Of a stretch of 64,000 nucleotides of DNA, positions 19,084-29,143 are shown in pieces; the first letter of the stretch is position 1, and each line of letters starts with the position of its first letter. The stretch comes from Nocardioides zeae (GTDB taxonomy: Bacteria > Actinomycetota > Actinomycetes > Propionibacteriales > Nocardioidaceae): contig NZ_JAUTAN010000001.1 of the NCBI RefSeq assembly GCF_030818655.1, positions 2,790,001 to 2,854,000 of the forward strand, given 5' to 3'. Under the pieces are notes generated by a model. The model was not told the origin of the DNA. It worked only from the letters and a program-made list of their open reading frames with translations, and searched no databases. The position numbers and the translations under genes were made by a program.

Positions 19084-19494
19084 TCAGGCGGCCTGGGCGA
19101 CCCCCGCGGTAACGTCCACCGCACCCGACGTCGTGCGCTCCTGGCGGCGACGGTCGCGGGCCGCACCACGCCGTACGACGGCGGGCCACGCGTGCAGCCG
19201 CACGTGGGCCGCGCCGGTGAGCGCGCGCTGCCACCACGGCGCGGCGGGGACGCCGAGCGTCACCAGGGCGCGGCCCCGGCACTCGACCCGCACGACGACG
19301 CCGCGTGCCGCCATGAGCGCGGCCGCGTCGCGCACCTCGCGGCCGGCGCGGACCCGACCGAAGGCGACCGTGTCGTCGACCCGCAGCACCAGACCGTCGC
19401 GGTCGCGCACCAGCACCGCCGGGACGGCGCCGTCGCGGCCCGCCATCTCGAGGAACAGGCCGCCCACGTGCCCGACGCACCGGTGATCGTTCAT
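19084..19494 (-). CDS. Hypothetical protein (136 aa)
   Basis: Unrecognised 136-residue protein. The N-terminal 85 residues show beta-strand-like alternation around GGLFLEMAGRDG and LVLRVDDTVAFGRV; the rest is Arg/Ala-rich and basic. Codon use is strongly G/C-ending, which supports real coding. ATG start at 19494 faces the MerR-DICT gene across a 77-bp AT-richer promoter region, so it may be controlled by that regulator. Confidence 0.6.
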   Translation of the reverse strand: MNDHRCVGHVGGLFLEMAGRDGAVPAVLVRDRDGLVLRVDDTVAFGRVRAGREVRDAAALMAARGVVVRVECRGRALVTLGVPAAPWWQRALTGAAHVRLHAWPAVVRRGAARDRRRQERTTSGAVDVTAGVAQAA

Positions 19495-19525
19495 GGAGGA
19501 CAGCGTCCACTACCGACCACAAAAT

Positions 19526-19564
19526 CTCAACACGAAACCTAAACGGATTGTTGAGGTATAGGAT
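19526..19564 (+). promoter_or_regulatory. Operator/promoter of the MerR-DICT gene
   Basis: An island of low GC with an inverted repeat CTCAACA (19526-19532) / TGTTGAG (19549-19555) separated by 16 bases, followed by a -10-like TAGGAT (19559-19564). The ATG at 19572 comes 8 bases after the -10 box, so the transcript is probably leaderless. A MerR-type dimer bound to the repeat would control this promoter and perhaps the divergent gene. Confidence 0.6.
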
Positions 19565-19571
19565 CCGGGCC

Positions 19572-20453
19572 ATGGCCCACGACCGATCCACCGACGCCGG
19601 ATCCACGTCCGTCGGCGACCTCGCGATCGGTGAGCTCGCCGAGGCCACCGGCGTCAGCGTCCCCACCCTCCGCATGTGGGAGCAGCGCCACGGCTTCCCG
19701 GTCGCCCGCAGACTACCGAGCGGCCACCGGCGCTACGAGGCCGCCGACATCGAGCTGGTGCGCCAGGTGCTCGCCCACCGCCGGGCCGGGCTGCGGCTCG
19801 ACCAGTCGATCTCGCGCGTGCAGCTCGCCGCCAGCCCGCCCACCGCGTCGGTCTTCGCCGAGCTGCGCGGGGTCAACGTCGGGCTCCCCGTCCACCGGCT
19901 GAGCAAGGGCACGCTCATCGCCGTCTCGTGGGCCATCGAGGACGAGTTCATGGCCCGGGCCCAGCGCCCCCACCTGTACGGCGCGTTCCAGCGCGTCGCG
20001 TTCTACGAGCGCGCCGAGGCGCGGTGGACCGACCTGGCCCGGCGTGCGGCGACGACGATCGTGTTCGCCGACTTCGACGAGTCCGACCCGCCCGCCCAGG
20101 CCGGGACCGTCCGGCGCGTGGGCCTGCCCGAGGACTCGCCGCTGCGGAGCGAGTGGGCCGTCGTGTGCGACTCCGACGACCTCTGCATCGCCCTCTCCGC
20201 CTGGGAGATCCCCGGCCAGACCGACGTCCCCGACGACCGGCGCGAGTTCGAGGCCGTCTGGTCGCTGCGCCCGGCCGACGTCGCGACCGCCGCGCTCGTC
20301 TGCGCCACGGCCGCCGGCGAGTCCGCGACCGTCGCCAGCGAGGGGGCGCTGCTCCGCGCCGTACGCCCCGGCCCGCGGGTCGACGCCGAGTGGGCGGCGG
20401 CCGAGGCGCTCTTCGCCCGGATGGTCGCCTACGTGGACCGTCGACAGCGCTGA
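19572..20453 (+). CDS. MerR-type transcription regulator with DICT sensory domain
   Basis: Residues about 17-85 form a MerR winged helix-turn-helix (GELAEATGVSVPTLRMWEQRHGF, with the conserved GHRRY), and residues about 105-220 match the DICT domain found with light- and stress-related regulators (the STAS-like SKGTLIAVSWAIEDEF start and FADFDES segment). The ATG at 19572 is chosen since the upstream TTG would lie in the -10 box. Total 293 residues. Ligand or stimulus unknown; autoregulation likely. Confidence 0.85.
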   Translation: MAHDRSTDAGSTSVGDLAIGELAEATGVSVPTLRMWEQRHGFPVARRLPSGHRRYEAADIELVRQVLAHRRAGLRLDQSISRVQLAASPPTASVFAELRGVNVGLPVHRLSKGTLIAVSWAIEDEFMARAQRPHLYGAFQRVAFYERAEARWTDLARRAATTIVFADFDESDPPAQAGTVRRVGLPEDSPLRSEWAVVCDSDDLCIALSAWEIPGQTDVPDDRREFEAVWSLRPADVATAALVCATAAGESATVASEGALLRAVRPGPRVDAEWAAAEALFARMVAYVDRRQR

Positions 20454-20508
20454 AGTCTGCCCGTCCGGGCGGCGATCCGGGGGCGCAGCGCTGCTACGTT
20501 CAGGCCTC

Positions 20509-21597
20509 ATGCGCAGCGCCAAGGACTTCTTCGCCCCGCTCGCGGTCGGGGCCCCGGCCCCGGTCCGCGAGGTGCCCGCCCGGCCGAGCCGGGCCATCCA
20601 CTTCTTCGACCCGAGCAACCCCAAGATGGCCGCCAAGGTCCCCGACATGGTCGGCACCGTGGACGTGCTCCTGGGCAACCTCGAGGACGCCGTGAAGGCG
20701 GACAAGAAGGTGGAGGCGCGCGAGGGCCTCGTGCGGATCGGGCAGGACGTGGACTTCGGCCCCACCCAGCTCTGGACCCGCATCAACTCCCTCGACAGCC
20801 CCTGGGCGCTCGACGACCTGACCACGCTGGTCCCGGCGATCGGCCACAAGCTCGACGTCGTCATGGTCCCGAAGGTGCAGGGGGCCGAGGACATCCACTA
20901 CGTGGACCGCCTGCTCGCCCAGCTCGAGGCCAAGGCCGGCCTCGAGCGGCCGATCCTCGTCCACGCCATCCTCGAGACCGCCCGCGGCGTCGCCAACGTC
21001 GAGGAGATCTGCGGCGCCTCGCCGCGCATGCAGGGCCTGTCCCTCGGCCCGGCCGACCTCGCCGCCGACCGCCGCATGAAGACCACCCGCGTGGGCGGCG
21101 GCCACCCCGGCTACCTGGTGCGCCAGGACCCCCCGAAGGGCGAGGACGGCACGGCGCAGATCGAGGCGCAGCGCGCGACGTACCAGCAGGACCTCTGGCA
21201 CTACACCGTCGCCCGCATGGTCGACGCGTGCGCGGCCCACGGGATCTACCCCTACTACGGGCCGTTCGGCGACATCACCGACGTCGTCGCCTGCGAGGAC
21301 CAGTTCCGCAACGCGTTCCTGCTCGGCTGCGTCGGCACGTGGTCGCTGCACCCCAAGCAGATCGCGATCGCCAACCGCGTCTTCTCCCCCAGCGTCGAGG
21401 ACATCCGGCACGCGCGCCGCGTCGTCGCCGCCATGGGCGACGGCACCGGCGCCGTCATGCTCGACGGCAAGATGGAGGACGACGCCTCCCTCAAGCAGTG
21501 CCTCGTGATGGTCGACCTCGCCGAGCAGCTGGCGGCGGTCGACCCCGAGCTGAAGAAGCAGTACGACGCGATCGACGCCGAGCCGCAGGGAGCCTGA
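20509..21597 (+). CDS. HpcH/HpaI-CitE superfamily CoA lyase (malyl-CoA lyase-like)
   Basis: A 362-residue TIM-barrel CoA ester lyase. Motifs include the early HFFDPSNPKMAAKVPDM, LGNLEDAVKADKK (acid that binds metal), LVHAILETARGVANVEEI and SLGPADLAADRRM, with a C-terminal WSLHPKQIAIAN segment for the CoA tail. This is the pattern of malyl-CoA/beta-methylmalyl-CoA lyases. The ATG at 20509 lies close to a TACGTT -10-like box, so the mRNA may be leaderless. The next CoA lyase gene follows after 1 bp. Confidence 0.87.
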   Translation: MRSAKDFFAPLAVGAPAPVREVPARPSRAIHFFDPSNPKMAAKVPDMVGTVDVLLGNLEDAVKADKKVEAREGLVRIGQDVDFGPTQLWTRINSLDSPWALDDLTTLVPAIGHKLDVVMVPKVQGAEDIHYVDRLLAQLEAKAGLERPILVHAILETARGVANVEEICGASPRMQGLSLGPADLAADRRMKTTRVGGGHPGYLVRQDPPKGEDGTAQIEAQRATYQQDLWHYTVARMVDACAAHGIYPYYGPFGDITDVVACEDQFRNAFLLGCVGTWSLHPKQIAIANRVFSPSVEDIRHARRVVAAMGDGTGAVMLDGKMEDDASLKQCLVMVDLAEQLAAVDPELKKQYDAIDAEPQGA

Positions 21598-21598
21598 C

Positions 21599-22477
21599 AT
21601 GACCGAGCCCGCCTTCACCCCGCTCCGCTCCGTCCTCTACATGCCGTCCTCCAACGCGAAGGCGCTGGAGAAGGCGAAGACCCTGCCGATCGACGGCGTC
21701 ATCTTCGACCTCGAGGACGCCGTCGCCCCCGACGCCAAGCCCGCCGCCCGCGAGGCGGCGGCCGCTGCCGTGGGCTCGGGCGCGTACGGCCGACGCACCC
21801 TCACCATCCGCGTCAACGGCCTCGGCACCCAGTGGCACGACGACGACATCGCCGCCGCCGCGCAGGCCGGTCCGGCCGGCATCGTCGTGCCCAAGGTCAA
21901 CAGCGCCGAGGAGGTCAAGCAGCTCGTCGCCGCCATCGAGAAGGCCGGCGCTCCCGACCACACGCGGCTCTGGGCGATGGTCGAGACCCCCGAGGCCATC
22001 TTCGGCGTGCGCGAGCTGGCCGCCGCCGACGACCGGCTCGCCGTGCTCGTCATGGGCACGAACGACCTGGTCAAGGAGCTGTACGCCGAGCACGTGCCCG
22101 GCCGCGCCCCCCTCCTGACGGCGCTGTCGTGGTCGGTGCTCGCCGCCCGCGCCGCCGGCGTCGCCATCCTCGACGGCGTCTACAACGACGTGAAGAACAC
22201 CGAGGGGTTCCTCGCCGAGTGCACGCAGGGCGCGCAGATGGGCTTCGACGGCAAGACGCTCATCCACCCCGGCCAGGTCGCCGGCGCCAACGAGACCTTC
22301 GCGCCCAGCCCCCAGGCCGTCGAGGACGCCCGCGGCATGCTCGCCGCCTGGGAGGAGGGCAAGGGCTCGGGCGTCGTCACCTACAACGGCAAGATGGTCG
22401 AGAACCTCCACGTCGAGTCGGCGCAGCGCGCCCTCTCGATCCACGAGGCGATCACCGCGCTGGAGGCCGACGCCTGA
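21599..22477 (+). CDS. CitE-like CoA ester lyase / thioesterase
   Basis: A 292-residue member of the same superfamily, shorter and divergent: RSVLYMPSSNAKALEKAKTL, VIFDLEDAV (metal acid), WAMVETPEAIFGVREL, VMGTNDLVKEL and GKTLIHPGQV. It may cleave (citramalyl- or malyl-type) CoA esters or hydrolyse malyl-CoA. The start codon follows the previous stop by one base, and the two lyases are surely co-transcribed, suggesting sequential or paired steps on C4/C5 CoA esters. A strong terminator follows. Confidence 0.88.
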   Translation: MTEPAFTPLRSVLYMPSSNAKALEKAKTLPIDGVIFDLEDAVAPDAKPAAREAAAAAVGSGAYGRRTLTIRVNGLGTQWHDDDIAAAAQAGPAGIVVPKVNSAEEVKQLVAAIEKAGAPDHTRLWAMVETPEAIFGVRELAAADDRLAVLVMGTNDLVKELYAEHVPGRAPLLTALSWSVLAARAAGVAILDGVYNDVKNTEGFLAECTQGAQMGFDGKTLIHPGQVAGANETFAPSPQAVEDARGMLAAWEEGKGSGVVTYNGKMVENLHVESAQRALSIHEAITALEADA

Positions 22478-22498
22478 GCCCGGCCGTTCCGTGGCTGC

Positions 22499-22532
22499 GG
22501 CCCGGTGGGACCCCCGGGGGTCCTGCCGGGCC
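22499..22532 (+). terminator. Terminator after the CoA lyase pair
   Basis: 16-bp stem (22499-22514 with 22517-22532) with a 2-base tip; the only two non-Watson-Crick positions form G-U pairs in RNA. It lies 21 bp after the CoA lyase stop. Confidence 0.8.
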
Positions 22533-22627
22533 GTTGTCGTACGGCGACGACGTAACGCTGTGGCCCTCCGCACGTTCTGACCAGTGAGGCCGGCGCCTCC
22601 CTCTCCAGCCGGCCCGGAGACAGAGGC

Positions 22628-24631
22628 ATGCCGACCGATCCGCCCGACGACACCTCGTCGCAGCCCGGCCACGACCTCCAGCGTGCCCTCTTCGACCTGT
22701 TCCGGGACGCGGCGCCCGAGCGCGAGTCCGAGCGCGAGTCCGAGCGCGAGCCCGGACACGGCGCCGAAGGGGTCGCGGACGACAGGCCCGCGGCCCGTCC
22801 GACTGTCGTCCCCGACCCTTTCCCGGCGGCGGAGCGGCCGCACCGGCCCCGCACGCTGGCGGACCGGATCGCGGAGCGGCAGGCGGCGCTGGCCCCGACG
22901 GACCCCGGGCCGGAGCGCGAGCCGGAGCCCGAGCCGACCGTGGTCGTGACCCCGGCGGCCGACCTCTACCCGAAGCGGGAGCCCGAGCCCGAGCCGGAGC
23001 CCGAGCCGGAGCCCGACGTCGCGCCGCTGACCGTGCTGCTGAGCCCGCCCGTGGACGAGCCCGCCGAGGTCACCGAGGTCACCGAGGTCGCCACGCCCCG
23101 TCGGGACACGGCCGACGACGAGACGCGCCGCCCCTGGCTGCTGCCCCTCGTCGGGGTGGCCGTCATCTGCCTCGTGGTCGCGATCGGCGGGGTGCTGGCC
23201 CTGGGGGACGACGACGGCCCCCAACAGTCCGCGCCCAGCGAGGAGCCGAGCGCGACCCCCACCGCCAGCGACGTCGAGGCGCTGCTCGCGAGCAGCCGGA
23301 CGTTGTACGACGAGGTCTCCGACACCGTCGCCGCCACGGCCGACCTGGCCGGCCTCCCCGAGGCGGTCGCGGTCGCCGAGGACGCCCGGGGCGAGGCCGA
23401 GGCCCTGGTCGCGCAGGCCGGCACCCTCGACCCGGCTCCGACGCAGCCCGAGCTCGACGTCGTCACCCGGCAGCGCGACCTGATCGCCGCCGTGGCCGCG
23501 TTCGCCACGCTCGACCCGGCCACGCTCGCCACGTTCGGCGAGCTCTCCACCGCCGTGCGGGGCGCCGCCGACCTGCTCGCGCAGGCCGAGGCCAGCCTCG
23601 AGCTGGCCGGACGCGACGACGACCAGGCGGCGGCGGGCGACCCGCTCGACGCCGCACCGGACGACCTCGTGCTCGCGGCGGCCCGGTCCCGCGTCGTACC
23701 GGCGGCGCCGCCGACGTCCACCGCCCAGCACCTCGTCGGCCTCGTCGGGACCGCGGCGGTCCGTGCGACCACCGAGGACCTCACGGAGATCGCCGGTCGG
23801 CTCGAGCTGTCGACGCGGACCGCGGAGATCCGGGAGGCGGCGGAGGACGCGGCGGCGCTGGCGGTCTACGCGCAGGCGGCGCGGGCCGGCTTCGACGACG
23901 ACTCGGAGACCGCGGTCGCGCTCGACCGCCTCCTCGCGCTGCTCGGTCCCGTCGGCCGTCTCGTCGAGCTCGACGGCGAGAACCTCGACCTCTGGACCGA
24001 CGTCAGCGCACAGCTCGCGGACGCCACCGGCGGCGACGACCAGCTCGGCGCCGCGGCGCGCGCCGCCTACGCCCACGTCGACACGCTCGTGGCGGCTGCT
24101 CGCTCCACCATCGCCGCCTGGGAGGCGGAGGTCGCCCAGCAGGAGGGATCGGCGGCGGGCGCCGCGGCCGTGACGACGTACGCCACCGCGATGAACGGCG
24201 TGTTCAGCACCTACGACGCGCTCACCGCCCAGACCCCGCGGCTCGCGGCGGGCGACGCCCCGAGCTCGTCGGTGGGGTCGGCCCTGTTCCGCCTCCGGGG
24301 GCCCTGGGCGTCGCTGGAGCAGCGGGTGCGGAGCGTCACCGCGCCCGGCTCCCTGCGGTCGGCCCACGCCTCGGTCGTCGCCCTCGTCGCCGCCGCCGAG
24401 CAGGCCGTGGTCCGGGGCGAGGCGGTCTCCCGCGAGGGCGAGCAGTGCATCGCCGGGGGTGGGTCGCCGACCGGCTGCCGGCTCGGACGGCAGCCGACGT
24501 GGTCGAGCTACAGCACGAGCCTCGCCACCGTGCAGGGCGGCCCCACCGTGCGCAGCAGCTGGTCGGCGGCACTGGCGGAGGCCCAGGAGGGCGCCCCGGC
24601 CGGGACGCCACCGCCGCGACCGGACGTCTGA
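22628..24631 (+). CDS. Single-pass membrane protein with charged N-terminal repeats and large external domain
   Basis: Unrecognised 667-residue protein. Residues 1-170 are disordered-like and acidic/basic with ERES, EPEP and TEV repeats; one membrane helix lies at about 173-195; an SAPSEEPSATPTAS linker follows; residues 215-660 are Ala-rich helical segments probably outside the cell, with one Cys pair near the end (EQCIAGGGSPTGC). The layout suggests a cell-envelope or wall-spanning helical protein. ATG start with GGAG/AGAGG upstream. Its stop is 17 bp from the convergent small gene. Confidence 0.75.
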   Translation: MPTDPPDDTSSQPGHDLQRALFDLFRDAAPERESERESEREPGHGAEGVADDRPAARPTVVPDPFPAAERPHRPRTLADRIAERQAALAPTDPGPEREPEPEPTVVVTPAADLYPKREPEPEPEPEPEPDVAPLTVLLSPPVDEPAEVTEVTEVATPRRDTADDETRRPWLLPLVGVAVICLVVAIGGVLALGDDDGPQQSAPSEEPSATPTASDVEALLASSRTLYDEVSDTVAATADLAGLPEAVAVAEDARGEAEALVAQAGTLDPAPTQPELDVVTRQRDLIAAVAAFATLDPATLATFGELSTAVRGAADLLAQAEASLELAGRDDDQAAAGDPLDAAPDDLVLAAARSRVVPAAPPTSTAQHLVGLVGTAAVRATTEDLTEIAGRLELSTRTAEIREAAEDAAALAVYAQAARAGFDDDSETAVALDRLLALLGPVGRLVELDGENLDLWTDVSAQLADATGGDDQLGAAARAAYAHVDTLVAAARSTIAAWEAEVAQQEGSAAGAAAVTTYATAMNGVFSTYDALTAQTPRLAAGDAPSSSVGSALFRLRGPWASLEQRVRSVTAPGSLRSAHASVVALVAAAEQAVVRGEAVSREGEQCIAGGGSPTGCRLGRQPTWSSYSTSLATVQGGPTVRSSWSAALAEAQEGAPAGTPPPRPDV

Positions 24632-24647
24632 TCCTGGGGTCGGGCGC

Positions 24648-24929
24648 TCACAGCGGTTCCCACCCGCGGAGGAAGGCCAGCACCCGCTCGGCCGGCATCT
24701 CGCACGGGCGGAAGGCCTCGCCCGCGGCCGCCAGGTAGACGTTGGCGCTCACGAAGGCCGTCCCGCCCAGCTGCTCCGCCCACACCTTCAGGCTGCGCCC
24801 GCCCGCGTGCTCGGTGACGGTGACGGCCCAGCGGTCGCCGCCGTACCGCACCGTCGAGCTGCCCCGCGGCAGCCGCGCGACGAGGTCGGCGACGGGGGTC
24901 GGGGTGTCCACCTCCCCATCGTCGCCCAC
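24648..24929 (-). CDS. Small conserved-type hypothetical protein
   Basis: A protein of about 93 residues with good codon use, no membrane segment and one Cys ([13 protein letters not shown] near the C-terminus). It resembles small actinobacterial proteins found beside dtd, but I cannot assign a function. The start is uncertain: GTG 24929 (16 bp from the divergent dtd GTG) or GTG 24911; the small palindrome GGCCATNATGGCC at 24931-24943 lies between the two genes. Confidence 0.65.
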   Translation of the reverse strand: MGDDGEVDTPTPVADLVARLPRGSSTVRYGGDRWAVTVTEHAGGRSLKVWAEQLGGTAFVSANVYLAAAGEAFRPCEMPAERVLAFLRGWEPL

Positions 24930-24945
24930 CGGCCATGATGGCCGG

Positions 24946-25380
24946 GTGCGTGCCGTCGTCCAGCGAACCCTCTCCGCCTCCGTCCGCGTCGCCGACGAGG
25001 TCGTCGGTCGCACCGACGGACCGGGCCTGCTCGTCTACCTCGGCGTCACCCACGACGACGGACCCGCCGACGTCGCCTGGATCGCGCGCAAGGTCTGGGA
25101 GCTGCGCCTCCTGCGCGACGAGCGCTCCGCCTCCGACGCGGGCGCCCCGGTGCTGGTGGTCAGCCAGTTCACGTTGTACGGCGACGCCCGCAAGGGACGA
25201 CGCCCCTCGTGGTCGGCGGCCGCGCCGGGTCCGGTGAGCGAGCCGTTGTACGACGCGGTCTGCGCCGAGCTGGAACGACTCGGCGCCCGGGTCGAGCGCG
25301 GCGTGTTCGGGGCCGACATGCAGGTCGCGTCGGTCAACGACGGACCCATCACGCTCGTGCTCGACTCGCCGCGGGCCTGA
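24946..25380 (+). CDS. dtd: D-aminoacyl-tRNA deacylase
   Basis: Removes D-amino acids (and glycine) wrongly attached to tRNA. The 144-residue protein starts [12 protein letters not shown] and carries both family motifs, [17 protein letters not shown] (around 70-86) and the Gly-cisPro-containing [13 protein letters not shown] near the C-terminus. The GTG at 24946 gives the family's usual start; a longer upstream frame is rejected. A repeat region follows. Confidence 0.95.
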   Translation: MRAVVQRTLSASVRVADEVVGRTDGPGLLVYLGVTHDDGPADVAWIARKVWELRLLRDERSASDAGAPVLVVSQFTLYGDARKGRRPSWSAAAPGPVSEPLYDAVCAELERLGARVERGVFGADMQVASVNDGPITLVLDSPRA

Positions 25381-25442
25381 GGGCGCGGCCCGGGGGGCGC
25401 GGCCCGGGGGCGCGGCCCGGGGGCGCGGCCCGGGGGGGCGAA

Positions 25443-25602
25443 GAAAACGCGGACGAGCCGAGCCTGGTCGAGGAAAACGCGGACCGGGTCCCGGACCGGG
25501 GAAAGAGAACGCGGACCCGGAGCCGCGACACGCCGAGCCCGACCGGGACCTGGTCCGCGTTTTCCTTCTCCCGCTCCCCCACCGGTCCGCGTTTTCTTTC
25601 CC
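25443..25602. repeat. Interleaved inverted repeats of an AAAACGCGGAC motif
   Basis: Arm 25471-25494 matches the reverse complement of 25543-25566 at 23 of 24 positions. A second pair, about 25498-25520 with 25581-25602, is interleaved with the first. A fifth single copy is at 25443-25454. The A-runs stand out in this GC-rich DNA. Confidence 0.9.
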
Positions 25603-25604
25603 GG

Positions 25605-25716
25605 GTCCAGGTCCGTCCGGGTCCAGGTCCGTCCGGGTCCGGGTCCGTCCGGGTCCGGGTCCGTCCGGGTCCGGGTCCGTCCGGGTCCGGGTCCGTCCGG
25701 GTCGGGGTCCGGCCGG
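25605..25716. repeat. 16-bp tandem array (GTCCGGGTCCGTCCGG), seven copies
   Basis: Seven consecutive units of 16 bp; the first two carry A for G at position 5 and the last is diverged. No spacers, so not CRISPR. It ends beside the hutU stop. Confidence 0.95.
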
Positions 25717-25720
25717 CGCG

Positions 25721-27420
<1,700 letters not shown>

Positions 27421-27424
<4 letters not shown>

Positions 27425-28995
27425 GCCAGTTCTCCGATCTCCTGCTGGACGGCGGTGAGGAGCCCGCCCGAGGCGACGAGGCCGACGGCGGCCTCGATCT
27501 CGGGGGCGAGGTGGCGGTCGGGGCCGGGTCCGGCGACGTCGGCCGCACGCAGGGCCACGACGGCCGCCCCCGTGCCCGGGGCCGGAGCGACGCCCAGCTC
27601 GGCGACCCGCAGGTCGAGCGCCCGGGCGCCGGTCATCGCCTCGATCGCCACGACGCGGGCCAGCGCGTCCACCGCACGGCGCAGCTTGCGGGCGGCCGAC
27701 CACCCCATCGACACGTGGTCCTCCTGCATCGCCGACGACGGGATCGAGTCGACGGAGGCCGGCACCGCGATCCGCTTCAGCTCGGAGACGAGCGCCGCCT
27801 GCGTGTACTGCGCGATCATCAGCCCCGAGTCCACCCCCGGGTCGTGGGCGAGGAACGGGGGCAGCCCGTGGTTGCGGGCCCGGTCGAGGAACCGGTCCGT
27901 ACGGCGCTCGCTGATCCCCGCGACGTCCGCTGCGGCGATCGCGAGGAAGTCGAGGACGTGGGCGACCGGCGCCCCGTGGAAGTTGCCGTTGGACTCGACG
28001 CGGCCGCCGTCGGGGTCGTCCGGGTCGACGAGCACGACCGGGTTGTCGATGGCGGAGGCCAGCTCACGGCTCGCCACGAGCGCCGCGTGGTCGACGGTGT
28101 CGCGCGCGGCGCCGTGCACCTGGGGCGAGCAGCGCAGGGAGTAGGCGTCCTGGACGCGGTTGCAGTCGGGCCCGCGGTGGGAGGCGACCACCGGGGAGTC
28201 CGCCAGCAGCCGGCGGAGGTTGGCGGCCGACGCGCCCTGGCCCGGGTGGGGCCGGAGCGCCTGCAGGTCGGCCGCGAACACCCGGTCGGTGCCCAGCTGC
28301 GCCTCGACGCTCATCGCCGCTGCCACGTCCGCCGTGGCGAGGAGCATGCGCAGGTCGGCGATCGCCAGCAGCAGCATGCCGAGCATCCCGTCGGTGCCGT
28401 TGATGAGGGCGAGGCCCTCCTTCTCGGCCAGCTCCACCGGCGCGAGGCCCGCGGCGGCGAGCGCGTCGGCCGCGGGGCGCAGCTGCCCGGCGGCGTCCCG
28501 CACGTCGCCCTCGCCGATGAGCGCCAGCGCGCAGTGCGACAGCGGCGCCAGGTCGCCGGAGCAGCCGAGGGACCCGAACTCGTGGACCACCGGGGTGATG
28601 CCCGCGTCGAGCATCGCCGCCAGGAGGGCGGCGGTCCCGCGGCGTACGCCGGTGCGCCCGGTCGCCAGCGTCGAGAGCCGCAGCAGCATGAGCGCGCGCG
28701 TCACCTCGCGCTCGACCTCCGGGCCCGTCCCGGCCGCGTGGGAGCGCACCAGCGAGCGCTGCAGGTCGCGTCGCTGGCTCGCCGGGATGTGGCGCGTGGC
28801 CAGGGCGCCGAAGCCGGTGGAGACGCCGTACGACGGGGTGGGTGCCGCCGCCAGGCTCTCGATCACCCCGCGGGACCGGTCGATCGCGGCGAGCGCGTCG
28901 TCGCCCAGCCGCACCCCGGCCCCGTGGCGCGCGACCGCGACGACCTCCTCGGGTGTGAGGGGTCCGGTGCCGACGACGACCTGCGGGAAGCTCAT
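27421..28995 (-). CDS. hutH: Histidine ammonia-lyase
   Basis: First step of histidine degradation, releasing ammonia to give urocanate. The catalytic MIO group forms by cyclisation of three residues; here the motif is [14 protein letters not shown] with Cys145-Ser146-Gly147, where most family members have Ala-Ser-Gly (a Cys at this place is, from memory, known in some actinobacterial histidases). Also visible: YGVSTGFG near the N-terminus and [14 protein letters not shown]. Start ATG 28995, 524 residues. Operon with hutU; a palindromic site lies 54 bp upstream. Confidence 0.96.
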
Positions 28996-29048
28996 GGCTC
29001 CATCGAACGGTCGTGGCCGCGGCGCCGCCAGGGTTCCAACCCGCGCCT

Positions 29049-29090
29049 TGTCTCGGGTGCGAGACATCGCGACACACTCATCTCGCGACA
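29049..29090 (-). promoter_or_regulatory. Candidate operator upstream of hutHU
   Basis: Inverted repeat TGTCTCG (29049-29055) / CGAGACA (29060-29066) with a 4-base centre, then two direct TCGCGACA copies (29067-29074, 29083-29090). The position suits a repressor site for hutHU. The arms resemble, but are spaced differently from, the TetR-gene palindrome at 36939. Confidence 0.5.
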
Positions 29091-29095
29091 GACCC

Positions 29096-29129
29096 AATGA
29101 ATAGAGGTGGGTTCTGCCCACCATTCATT
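29096..29129. other. Bulged hairpin between hutH and the secreted-protein gene
   Basis: AATGAAT (29096-29102) pairs with ATTCATT (29123-29129) and GGTGGG (29106-29111) with CCCACC (29117-29122), with a 3-base bulge and a 5-base loop. It is AT-rich at the base and just upstream of the ATG at 29144; it could be an mRNA leader hairpin or an operator. Confidence 0.5.
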
Positions 29130-29143
29130 CGCTCGGGGGAAAC

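Larger units (their letters stand above)
25381..25720. other. Repeat-filled convergent intergenic region (dtd / hutU)
   Basis: 340 bp with no gene. In order: repeated CGCGGCCCGGGGG units (about 25384-25438), five copies of a GAAAACGCGGAC-like motif in both orientations forming nested hairpins (25443-25602), and a 16-bp tandem array (25605-25716) that stops 4 bp from the hutU stop codon. Confidence 0.9.

Noticed and set aside
24648..24929. Naming the small gene beside dtd a methionine sulfoxide reductase
   Set aside because: No MsrA or MsrB catalytic motif (such as GCFW) is present; left as hypothetical.
16451..25716. Tandem arrays considered as CRISPR
   Set aside because: Units are directly abutting without unique spacers and no cas genes are present.
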